Of a stretch of DNA of 38,505 nucleotides, positions 31,992-38,505 are shown piece after piece. Positions within the stretch are counted from its first letter, which is position 1, and each line of letters starts with the position of its first letter. The translations under genes and the position numbers were made by a program. The notes beneath the pieces were generated by a model. The model searched no databases. It was not told the origin of the DNA and saw only the letters and a program-made list of their open reading frames with translations. The stretch is from Trueperaceae bacterium (GTDB lineage Bacteria > Deinococcota > Deinococci > Deinococcales > Trueperaceae), in NCBI GenBank assembly GCA_020431825.1, contig JAGQHN010000026.1, positions 1 to 38,505 on the forward strand, given 5' to 3'.

Positions 31992-32684
31992 ATGTCTTAC
32001 CGCTATCTCCTGTTTGATGCAGATGACACCTTATTTGATTTTGCTAAAGCTCAGCGAGTAGCGCTCGAGCGCAGTTTTCTTGAACTAAAGGGTGCTTACG
32101 AACCGACTTACCTCAGTCTTTATGAAGAAGTCAATACCATGCTCTGGCAAGCTTTTGAGCAGGGGAAACTAAGTCAGGTCGAGCTAAAAGAGCAGCGCTT
32201 TATGGTCTTTCTTGAGCGACTCGAGTTAAACCTTGATCCCTTCATATTTAATCAACTTTATTTGAAAAGGCTATCCGAAGGGCAGTTTTTGCTCGAGGGA
32301 GCCCTCGAGCTTATTCAAGATTTGGCTAGGCATTGCAAAATGGTGATTATTACTAATGGGCTTAAAGAAGTGCAGCGCCCAAGGTTAAGCACTTCTCTTC
32401 TGATGCCCTACTTTGAAGGGCTGATTATTTCTGATGAATTAGGCGTGGCCAAGCCTAATCCAGCTATCTTTGATGCAGCCTTTGACCTGCTTGGTCAGCC
32501 TGAAAAAGCCGAGACCCTGATGATTGGCGATAGTCTTAGCTCTGACATGCAGGGGGGGCTGAATTATGGCATTGATACTTGCTGGTATAACCCAGCAGCC
32601 AAAAGCAATACTCGCGGTTTGGCTGTGACTTATGAAGTCTCGAGTCTTAGGGAAATAGCAGCCATTGTAGGGTCAGCTACCTGA
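31992..32684 (+). CDS. yjjG: HAD-superfamily nucleotidase, YjjG type
   Basis: A 230-aa phosphatase of the HAD superfamily most like YjjG, which dephosphorylates non-canonical pyrimidine nucleotides as housecleaning. The nucleophile motif is LLFDADDTLFDF (D9 and D11), motif II is IITNGLKEVQ, motif III is KPNPAIFDAA, and motif IV is LMIGDSLSSDMQGG. The helical cap lies between motifs I and II. The frame opens earlier at 31962, but the ATG at 31992 is one codon before the conserved strand and has a leaderless-like CATACT 7 nt upstream, so it is preferred. Confidence 0.85.
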   Translation: MSYRYLLFDADDTLFDFAKAQRVALERSFLELKGAYEPTYLSLYEEVNTMLWQAFEQGKLSQVELKEQRFMVFLERLELNLDPFIFNQLYLKRLSEGQFLLEGALELIQDLARHCKMVIITNGLKEVQRPRLSTSLLMPYFEGLIISDELGVAKPNPAIFDAAFDLLGQPEKAETLMIGDSLSSDMQGGLNYGIDTCWYNPAAKSNTRGLAVTYEVSSLREIAAIVGSAT

Positions 32685-32882
32685 GAAATTGTAAAAATGC
32701 TTGCGAAATGCGTCCCTGGACAATAAACAAAGATGAATTCAGTAGCCATTAATCCTTTGTGGAGAGAGTGTCCTAAAGGTTTTTTCCATAGCGCACTCGA
32801 GCCTACTTCGATTCTCCAACAAGGTAAGAATTGTGTCAGCCACTATTCGCTAAACTAAAACAAACTAGCCTGAGGTCAAGTA

Positions 32883-33251
32883 ATGTTGCTATTTTTAAGA
32901 AAATGGAAACCCGCAAGAGCAAAAAAGCTTAAAACCTCTCATGTTCGTAGTTTTGTACTCACGCGAACCTGGTCACGTCTTTACCGTCAGCCTGGGTTTT
33001 TTGTTGATCTCAGCTATGCAGGTAATCGTTATGGAGCAGTCATTCAGGGCAAACTGCTTATCCAGAGCTATGACTTTGGTAAGACCTACAGCCTAATCCT
33101 TATGCATACTACCCAGGAACTCATCATGTCAGAACTGAAATTTAAGGTTGATGGCCCTTTCCGTTTTGCCATGCATGAGCCAGGAGATTATCAGTTAATA
33201 GTTGATACTGGCGAAGAAGTTATAGAAATGGATACCTTTAAAGTCGGCTAA
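32883..33251 (+). CDS. Hypothetical protein, 122 aa
   Basis: I do not recognise this protein. The first 30 residues are very basic (Lys/Arg-rich, no signal peptide). The rest looks beta-rich (FFVDLSYAGNRYGAVIQGKL, then FKVDGPFRFAMHEPGDYQLI), perhaps a small Ig-like or beta-sandwich domain. TGAGGT lies upstream of the ATG as a ribosome site. A second in-frame ATG at 33126 would give only the last 41 residues. The stop codon falls in a small hairpin (33247-33264) without a T run. Confidence 0.55.
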   Translation: MLLFLRKWKPARAKKLKTSHVRSFVLTRTWSRLYRQPGFFVDLSYAGNRYGAVIQGKLLIQSYDFGKTYSLILMHTTQELIMSELKFKVDGPFRFAMHEPGDYQLIVDTGEEVIEMDTFKVG

Positions 33252-33525
33252 ACCTCGGTTTAGCATATTGAAGTTGACCTTAGCAGATAATATGAAGTTG
33301 CCAAAGTACGGCACAATAAGTTTATAAGCTTGGTAGAAAACTCAAGCGAGCCGTATAGGCACTATGCAGGTTTCACTCCAAGCTCTCAGCCATGTCTCTT
33401 TAGTTTAATCTTTCCTAAATTGGCTACACAAATAAGCTCAAACCCTCAGCTTTGTGACATGATTTCGGCAGTTCAGTATTAGAGAAAAGTCTTTGCTCCT
33501 ACCTCTTCGTCAAAAACAGTAGCTG
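33252..33525. other. Intergenic region between convergent genes
   Basis: 274 bp between the hypothetical gene and the MFS gene, which converge. The only structure seen is GCTAAACC/GGTTTAGC at 33247-33264, a weak hairpin covering the stop codon. No gene found. Confidence 0.4.
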
Positions 33526-34704
33526 TTAACTGCTTGCAGTTTGTTTGCGTAAAACCCATAACGCCAGAAAAGCTGCAGGCAACAAAAAAAGATAGCTAAC
33601 AATCATGGCACTGGTTAGACCGATGGTCTCCTGCAGAGCACCAAAACCAATATAAAGCACGCCAGCAATTCCCCAGGTAAAACCCATGAGCATGCCTGAG
33701 GCGGTGGCAACAGCATGAGGGGCAAGGTCTTGCGCCGAGACAACTAAGAGAGGAACTGAAGCATTGGTCAAGATGCCAATAAGTGCAACCAGTAAAAAAT
33801 ACAAAACGGATCCTGGTGGGATAAGAAACAACACTAAGAGGGCAGGTAAAGCCAGGAGCATGCTGCCAGCAATAAGCAAGCGGCGACCAAGAATATGCTC
33901 GAGTGCCCCTGCACCCATAACGCCAATTGAGGAGGAGATGCTGTAGGTTGCCAGTGTCCAGCCTATAATCTGTGCGTCGGGGGCAAACCCTTTAATGTTT
34001 ACCAGCCACAGCGGGATGGCATTGGTAAAGCCAATAAAGGTAATGGCGCGCATAATGCCGACCACTGAAAGAAGACCAACCGGACCAAAAAATAGGTCAC
34101 GGTCAAATATTTTAGGACGGTTAGCGCCTCGAGCCACGGTCTGCTCAGGACTCAAAACAAAGAGTAAACTCCCAATGACAATGCCAATGAGTGCAAGATA
34201 CGGCACATATTGGGTGCCATAATTGCGAATGATCGCCAGTGCAACAATAGGCATGAGCGCACTGCCCAAAGAGCCTCCAGAAATAAAAAAGCCCATGCTT
34301 AACCCCGTTTTAGCACTGACATTGCGGGCCATAGAGCTAGCGGCTGGGTGAAAAATAGCCGACCCCAAACCACCGACTGCCAGCAAAATAAAAAGCATCC
34401 AGACGGTAGGTACAACCGCAATAAAGCTCATAAGCGTAGAACCAATAATCAGTCCTAAAGCAGCCGAGCGACGCTTTCCCCAGCGGTCAGCCAGCGCGCC
34501 CATAAACGCCTGCAAGACATTTGATGAGAGAGAAATAACTGCGACAAAGCTTGCCAGCACAGCTTCGCCTAAGCTAAAGCGTTCCTGGAAAATAGGTAAA
34601 AATACCGGTAAGACATTGGTAAAGGCGTCATTGGCCGCGTGCGATAGGGTTAGCAAAATAGCCAGGTTGAGGCCGCTTAGCGTAAAGCGTGGGGCAAGAG
34701 TCAT
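33526..34704 (-). CDS. MFS transporter, fosmidomycin-resistance (Fsr)-like
   Basis: A 392-aa major facilitator protein with twelve predicted helices. The first helix region ILLTLSHAANDAFTNVLPVFLPIF resembles the Fsr group. ALADRWGKRRSA is the loop 2-3 motif. The related position in the second half is SIGVMGAGALEHILGRRLL. A drug or metabolite efflux role is likely, but the substrate is unknown. The frame opens at a TTG (34710), but the ATG at 34704 fits the leaderless promoter (TAGACT 7 nt before). Confidence 0.82.
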   Translation of the reverse strand: MTLAPRFTLSGLNLAILLTLSHAANDAFTNVLPVFLPIFQERFSLGEAVLASFVAVISLSSNVLQAFMGALADRWGKRRSAALGLIIGSTLMSFIAVVPTVWMLFILLAVGGLGSAIFHPAASSMARNVSAKTGLSMGFFISGGSLGSALMPIVALAIIRNYGTQYVPYLALIGIVIGSLLFVLSPEQTVARGANRPKIFDRDLFFGPVGLLSVVGIMRAITFIGFTNAIPLWLVNIKGFAPDAQIIGWTLATYSISSSIGVMGAGALEHILGRRLLIAGSMLLALPALLVLFLIPPGSVLYFLLVALIGILTNASVPLLVVSAQDLAPHAVATASGMLMGFTWGIAGVLYIGFGALQETIGLTSAMIVSYLFLLPAAFLALWVLRKQTASS

Positions 34705-34711
34705 AGGCAAT

Positions 34712-34717
34712 AGTCTA
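34712..34717 (-). promoter_or_regulatory. -10 element TAGACT of a leaderless promoter
   Basis: On the minus strand TAGACT ends 7 nt before the ATG at 34704, which decides that start over the TTG at 34710. Confidence 0.6.
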
Positions 34718-34776
34718 CGCTTCGTGGCTATAGTTTGCTGAAACGTAAGATGCTATAAGGGTAGCTTTAGAGAAAT

Positions 34777-34805
34777 TTGCGCTTTCCCTGTAATACTTGT
34801 GTAAT
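34777..34805 (+). promoter_or_regulatory. Promoter of the YdcF-like gene
   Basis: TTGCGC (34777-34782) and TGTAAT (34800-34805) have a 17-bp spacer, placing the start site near 34812, about 20 nt before the ATG. Confidence 0.5.
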
Positions 34806-34831
34806 TAAAAAGGTGTCAACTAAAAGCTGTT

Positions 34832-35506
34832 ATGACGCTGCTTAAGCGTATGGTTATTGCTTTGCTTTTGGGTCTAGGTATATTTGTTAGTTTTGTAAAC
34901 TTACCCAGTCAGCTTTTTAGGATAGAGCCCAGGGGAAACTACCAGGATGCAGAAGCCCTTGTCATTATGGGTTTTGGTTTTGAGCGGGATGCTGAGGGCA
35001 CCATAATGGCCGGGCCAGCCAATCAGTTTTTACTCGATTGGGCGTTAGAAACCTATCCTTTCATCAAGTTGATGTTTGTGCAAGAAGCGGTCTGGCGCTC
35101 GAGTTGCTCTGCAGAAGCTAGAGAGTGTTTTATAGGTGATGTGCGGTTAAGACGTATCGACAAGCATGATGACACTTTAGATTTGCGCACCATGGATATA
35201 GCGGTTTGTAGTATCGAGCGTATGAAGACTTTTGATATTAGCAGGGCTATTTTGGTAGCGCATGACATGCAACTCTGGCGTACCGCCGATAGTTTTGCCA
35301 GAGCGAAAAAAGAACTCTGTCCTGCCTGTGAGTTTAGCGTTGCGCCTGTACCAGACAGCCCCTATCCTAATCAGTCTGAGCAGTGGCGTAACCGCTATGA
35401 ATGGACCTATAAACTCGTAGATATACTGGCTCGAGTTCGCTATCACCCCTTGATTTACCGGGAGATTCCTCAAACTTGCCCCTCTCCTATGCCACCCTCA
35501 GAATAA
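34832..35506 (+). CDS. Putative DUF218/YdcF-like membrane-anchored protein
   Basis: A 224-aa protein with one N-terminal transmembrane helix (residues ~7-25), so the rest is probably outside the cytoplasm. ALVIMGFGFERDAEGTIMAGPA near 43-64, ILVAHDMQLWRTADSFARAK near 140-159, and a C-terminal WRNRYEWTYKLVDILAR resemble the order of conserved blocks in the DUF218 (YdcF/SanA/ElyC) family. That family acts in envelope or vancomycin-related phenotypes. The match is partial. Several cysteines (in CSAEAREC and CPAC) could form disulfides. Confidence 0.5.
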   Translation: MTLLKRMVIALLLGLGIFVSFVNLPSQLFRIEPRGNYQDAEALVIMGFGFERDAEGTIMAGPANQFLLDWALETYPFIKLMFVQEAVWRSSCSAEARECFIGDVRLRRIDKHDDTLDLRTMDIAVCSIERMKTFDISRAILVAHDMQLWRTADSFARAKKELCPACEFSVAPVPDSPYPNQSEQWRNRYEWTYKLVDILARVRYHPLIYREIPQTCPSPMPPSE

Positions 35507-35508
35507 AC

Positions 35509-36399
35509 TCAGGTAAAAAGCTGCTGCAAAGCAGACTGTTTGGCGGGCTCGAGCGTGTCAAACTCATGGCTGATCTGCAAAATGCCCAGGGTGAATCCTG
35601 TTGCTTCCAGATCAACGCGCTTTAGTAGCCCACTACTCACCTCACTATCCACATAGTTCCGTACCGAAACGCCAACCCCCAGACCCTGCATAACCACCGA
35701 TTTAACGGCCAGAGGGCTACTGACTTCAATCAGACGTTTGGGCTTAAACTGAATGCGCTCGAGATAGGCCATAAAGCGGTTACGCACGACTGAAAGTGAA
35801 GTGGGTAAAATCAGCGTTTCGCCGGTTATTGCCCACAGAGAAATCATATTTTCTTTGGCCTGAGGATGATCTTTGGGTAACAGTAGGCAGATGCTGTCTT
35901 CACCAATCCTTTGACTGATAAGGGGAACAGGAGGCCGCTCAGAGGGCTCTAAAATAAGGGCTCCGTCGATTTGGCGCTGCACAACCTGTTCAATTAAAAG
36001 GGCACTGTACCCCTCAATAAGGTCAAGCTGAAAGGCTTGATACCGCTCTTTGAGCGTCTCTGCCCTTTCGAGTAGCCTTAGCGTATGACTGGTCACGAGA
36101 CTATGGCTTAAGCCCAGTTTTATATGGAGGGGTTGTAACCTCTGATAATGATTAACAAACTGCCTGGCCTGGCTTAGGGTTTGGGCGACAGCGCAAGCAT
36201 GAGGTTGTAAAGCTTCGCCTGCTGGTGTCAATTCGATACCGTAAGGTGTGCGCTCATAAAGCTTTCTGCCCATAGAGGTTTGAAGTGCAGCCAGTTGTCG
36301 ACTTATGGCAGGCTGGCTCGAGCCCAGTGCTTCGGCTGCCTTGGAAAGGCTTCTTAGCTTTGCCGCCAAACAAAAAGCCTGTAATTGCTCCGCTGTCAT
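35509..36399 (-). CDS. LysR-family transcriptional regulator
   Basis: A 296-aa LysR-type regulator with the winged helix at residues ~1-60 (LQAFCLAAKLRSLSKAAEAL, then SSQPAISRQLAALQ) and a two-lobe effector domain after it. It is transcribed away from the DUF1641-sqr pair across a 164-bp gap. This is the classical LysR arrangement, so it probably controls that pair. The effector is unknown; sulfide or a sulfur species is a reasonable guess. The ATG at 36399 has no obvious Shine-Dalgarno. Confidence 0.88.
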   Translation of the reverse strand: MTAEQLQAFCLAAKLRSLSKAAEALGSSQPAISRQLAALQTSMGRKLYERTPYGIELTPAGEALQPHACAVAQTLSQARQFVNHYQRLQPLHIKLGLSHSLVTSHTLRLLERAETLKERYQAFQLDLIEGYSALLIEQVVQRQIDGALILEPSERPPVPLISQRIGEDSICLLLPKDHPQAKENMISLWAITGETLILPTSLSVVRNRFMAYLERIQFKPKRLIEVSSPLAVKSVVMQGLGVGVSVRNYVDSEVSSGLLKRVDLEATGFTLGILQISHEFDTLEPAKQSALQQLFT

Positions 36400-36421
36400 A
36401 ACAGAGACTTTCTATAATGAA

Positions 36422-36479
36422 ATAACATAATGCTTATATCAATATAACATTTGATTATTTGAACTATTGTTTCTATAGT
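36422..36479 (+). promoter_or_regulatory. DUF1641-sqr promoter with direct repeats
   Basis: TTGATT (36451-36456) and TATAGT (36474-36479) are spaced by 17 bp. ATAACAT occurs at 36422-36428 and 36444-36450, 22 bp apart (two helical turns), directly upstream of the -35. This placing suits a LysR activator site. Confidence 0.6.
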
Positions 36480-36563
36480 GGAGCAACGTTCATGGCAATT
36501 TGCGTTTCACACTTCGGTAAGGTTAGAGCTAGATTTTGCTACTGATAGATTTTGGAGGTAAGT

Positions 36564-37460
36564 ATGGGTGTGTTAGATGCATCTCGAGTAGAGCGACCGC
36601 CGCTACAAAAACGGTTGCAAGAAGCGCAGACTGAAGAAGTTTTGCACCGTTTGCTTGACCGTTTAGATGGCATAGAGCGTTCATTAGAGCAGCTCTCTAT
36701 GCTTAATCAGGAAGCGCCTGCTTTTACGGCAACGGTGGCAGACACGGTTGACAGCATGGTGCAGCGTCTGCATGGGCAGGGTATTGATATTAATGAGCGT
36801 CTGGAAAATAGCCTCGTCTTGTTAGAAAAGCTCACCACTAGCGAAACGAGTTCGGTCTTAAATCAGGTGTTAAGCCGCATGGATAAGCTCGAGCAAGCTT
36901 TAGCTCTGCTTGATAGCCTGCCCAATACTCTAGCAGCAATGGGTGATACCGCCGATGATCTGGTGGGTCGCATGCAGCGTAGTGGTATAAACGTCAATGA
37001 GCGTGCTCAGGGGGCTCTAGGTCTACTGGAAAAACTTACGGAGCCAAAAACCCTAGCAGCTTTAAACCAGATGGTGACTAAGCTTGATAGTCTTGGCCCG
37101 TTGATTGAACTGGCTGAACAGGTACCATCTCTGGCAGCGATTGCGATGGACAGCGTCGATGGTCTCATGGAAAAAGTCAGACAGTCTGGCTTTGATATGA
37201 ATGGTACCGCCAACGCGCTCATGCATTTGGCTGCTAATCTGGGACCAGAACAGATAAAGGCACTCTCGAGCCTGATAAAGCCAGAGGTACTCGAGCAGCT
37301 CTTAGCCATGACAACTGCTCTGGAAGCTACTGAACAGCAACCCATCAAACAAGTTGGCCCCATGAATATGCTCGGTGAAATGCGTGACCCCGATGTGCAA
37401 CGAGCACTGGGTTTCTTTTTGGCTTTTGCGAAACAGTTTGGACAAGAGCTTAAACGATAA
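36564..37460 (+). CDS. DUF1641 protein with three tandem repeats
   Basis: A 298-aa helical protein. The C-terminal part (MNMLGEMRDPDVQRALGFFL, residues ~267-286) is the DUF1641 signature. DUF1641 proteins are often encoded beside quinone-linked oxidoreductases such as SQR or formate dehydrogenase. Before it lie three similar units: about 50-119, 121-187 and 188-245. Each has D[TS][VA]D.[ML]V, then a G[IF][DN][IVM]N segment, then LLEKLT or an equivalent. It may scaffold the membrane-associated dehydrogenase. AGGAGGT-type Shine-Dalgarno at 36553-36559 selects the ATG at 36564 over an upstream TTG. A 57-nt gap follows before sqr. Confidence 0.82.
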   Translation: MGVLDASRVERPPLQKRLQEAQTEEVLHRLLDRLDGIERSLEQLSMLNQEAPAFTATVADTVDSMVQRLHGQGIDINERLENSLVLLEKLTTSETSSVLNQVLSRMDKLEQALALLDSLPNTLAAMGDTADDLVGRMQRSGINVNERAQGALGLLEKLTEPKTLAALNQMVTKLDSLGPLIELAEQVPSLAAIAMDSVDGLMEKVRQSGFDMNGTANALMHLAANLGPEQIKALSSLIKPEVLEQLLAMTTALEATEQQPIKQVGPMNMLGEMRDPDVQRALGFFLAFAKQFGQELKR

Positions 37461-37517
37461 CTATTTTGGGTTGTCAGAACAGGCAAATTGGGAAACGGAA
37501 TCATAAAGGAGTTAAGT

Positions 37518-38505
37518 ATGAAAGACCATTATCAGGTGATTGTTGTTGGCGGAGGTACAGGTGGTTTGACTGTGGCAGCACAGTTGCTAAATAGCTCAAA
37601 TCCGCCTGAAGTAGCTATCATTGAACCGTCAGAAAAACACTACTATCAGCCCCTCTGGACGCTGGTAGGTGCAGGTGTTTTCCCCAAGGAAGAGTCCGAG
37701 CGCAATGAGGCAGACTTTATGCCTGCAGGTGCCGAGTGGATTAAAGATGCGGTAGCTAGTTTTGACCCTGCCAAAAACAAACTAAGCACCAAAGCTGGCA
37801 AAGAGCTGGGTTACGACTATCTGGTGGTATCGGCAGGTATTCAAATTGATTGGGATGCTATCCCTGGTTTAAAAGAATCCGTAGGTAAACCCGGCACTGG
37901 TGTGGTAAGCAACTACTCTTATGACACGGTTAGCGCTACCTGGGAAACCCTTCGCAACTTTAAGGGTGGAGTTGCCCTATTTACCGAGCCTTCAACGGCG
38001 GTGAAGTGTGGCGGTGCTCCGCAGAAAATTATGTACCTTGCCGATGACGCCTTTAGAAAACAAGGGGTAAGAGACAAAACTACGATTCATTTTTGTAGTC
38101 CTAAAACTTCTATCTTTGCCGTTAAAAAATATGCTGACTCACTGGATAAGGTCATTGCTCGTAAAGGTATTGAACCCAAGTGGGAGCATAACCTGAAAGC
38201 CCTGAATCCGGATAAAAAAGAAGCTATTTTTGATCATAAGGGCAGTGACATTACGCTCAAGTACGACATGATTCATGTAACGCCTCCGCAAAGCTCGCCC
38301 AATTTCATAAAGCAAAGTCCCTTAGCCACTAAAGATGGCTGGGTCGATGTCAACAAAGACACCTTGCAGCACAACAAATTTGCAAATGTCTTTGCCCTTG
38401 GCGATAACAGCAGCTTGCCTACTTCAAAAACCGGTGCTGCCATTCGTAAGCAAGCTCCAACGGTAGTTGCTAATCTGCTTTCTGCCATCGCAGGTCAACC
38501 CCTGA
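37518..38505 (+). CDS. sqr: Sulfide:quinone oxidoreductase, type II (partial, 3' end outside window)
   Basis: The gene runs off the right edge with 329 complete codons. It encodes a flavoprotein that oxidises sulfide and passes electrons to the quinone pool. The FAD Rossmann motif is IVVGGGTGGL (residues ~8-17). HYYQPLWTLVGAG follows near 45-57, a catalytic Cys lies in AVKCGGAPQKIMYL, and FAVKKYADSL and DGWVDVNKDTLQH come next. The second FAD block is FALGDNSSLPTSKTGAA. These match the type II group that includes mitochondrial SQOR. The C-terminal Cys and membrane-binding helix lie outside. AAAGGAG precedes the ATG. No CTCGAG lies in this 1 kb, unlike most of the window. Confidence 0.9.
   Translation, partial: MKDHYQVIVVGGGTGGLTVAAQLLNSSNPPEVAIIEPSEKHYYQPLWTLVGAGVFPKEESERNEADFMPAGAEWIKDAVASFDPAKNKLSTKAGKELGYDYLVVSAGIQIDWDAIPGLKESVGKPGTGVVSNYSYDTVSATWETLRNFKGGVALFTEPSTAVKCGGAPQKIMYLADDAFRKQGVRDKTTIHFCSPKTSIFAVKKYADSLDKVIARKGIEPKWEHNLKALNPDKKEAIFDHKGSDITLKYDMIHVTPPQSSPNFIKQSPLATKDGWVDVNKDTLQHNKFANVFALGDNSSLPTSKTGAAIRKQAPTVVANLLSAIAGQPL

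Larger units (their letters stand above)
798..37295. repeat. Highly iterated palindrome CTCGAG (96 copies counted)
   Basis: The 6-bp palindrome CTCGAG was located by reading every line. First-base positions: 798, 894, 1818, 2350, 2691, 3207, 3747, 3759, 4364, 4619, 4940, 5079, 5580, 5598, 5628, 5856, 6746, 6920, 6950, 7774, 8070, 8154, 8244, 9210, 9727, 10192, 10275, 10795, 10969, 11059, 11765, 12132, 12442, 12456, 12803, 13149, 13179, 13687, 14061, 14991, 15515, 15815, 17229, 17510, 18818, 20566, 20686, 20755, 21054, 21198, 21699, 21756, 22678, 22954, 22990, 23244, 23508, 23733, 23787, 23795, 24500, 25469, 25571, 25859, 25979, 26297, 26933, 27241, 27811, 27908, 28303, 28849, 29838, 30292, 30904, 31147, 31267, 31336, 31636, 32064, 32220, 32292, 32304, 32639, 32796, 33898, 34128, 35098, 35430, 35548, 35758, 36317, 36583, 36888, 37265, 37290. 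About nine are expected for any 6-mer in this length. Copies sit in genes of both strands, most often in phase as Leu-Glu, and also between genes. Confidence 0.93.

Noticed and set aside
798-37295. CTCGAG sites as cloning or linker artefacts
   Set aside because: They lie inside intact conserved genes in many codon contexts with no common flanks, so they are native.

Overview
The window looks like a stretch of chromosome from a Deinococcota-type bacterium, probably a lower-GC relative of Truepera or Deinococcus. This is inference. The supporting signs are an envelope protein with one SLH domain, a coiled coil and a C-terminal beta-barrel (4947-6008), many genes with a -10 hexamer (TAAACT or TAGACT) only 5-7 nt before the start codon and no Shine-Dalgarno (leaderless mRNAs, known to be common in Deinococcus), and a System I cytochrome c maturation operon ending in a CcmI/cytochrome fusion and a Rieske protein. 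I see no rRNA, tRNA, CRISPR array, insertion sequence or phage gene. Genes are dense, and many overlap by 1-20 nt.

Layout. 0-3 kb: two family 2 glycosyltransferases and an atypical SDR (cell-surface polysaccharide). 3-7.6 kb: TrhA/hemolysin III, a Crp-family regulator, the SLH barrel protein, a 2H phosphoesterase-like protein and an RNHCP-domain protein. 7.7-14.2 kb: YtcJ-like amidohydrolase, asparagine synthetase B, PHP phosphoesterase, DUF985 cupin, a small membrane protein and a RIO kinase that seems to start at ATT. 14.4-23.0 kb: ccdA-ccmABCDEFGH, then a CcmI-like TPR protein fused to cytochrome c, then a Rieske protein; ccmD (41 aa) is included. 23.1-25.2 kb: DsbA-like protein and type II glutamine synthetase. 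25.2-28.2 kb: PspC-domain protein with an internal duplication, a phosphodiesterase-type alkaline phosphatase and a small membrane protein. 28.5-30.3 kb: amt and a PII gene. 30.3-31.7 kb: a short operon (leader peptide, membrane protein, AF2212-like small protein, rsmI), followed by a cluster of four DnaA boxes. 32-36.4 kb: YjjG-type nucleotidase, an unknown protein, an MFS transporter, a YdcF-like protein and a LysR regulator. 36.5 kb to the end: a DUF1641 protein and a type II sulfide:quinone oxidoreductase that runs off the window.

The most striking feature belongs to no single gene. The palindrome CTCGAG occurs at least 96 times, about once per 400 bp and roughly ten times chance expectation. 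It lies in genes on both strands, in all reading phases, and in intergenic DNA including the stems of two terminators. It behaves like a highly iterated palindrome, comparable in density to HIP1 of cyanobacteria but with a different sequence. Nitrogen genes (glnA, amt, PII) lie within 6 kb of each other, and the amt promoter region carries repeated TTGCCA/TGGCAA half-sites. The sulfide oxidation pair is divergent from a LysR gene that probably controls it.
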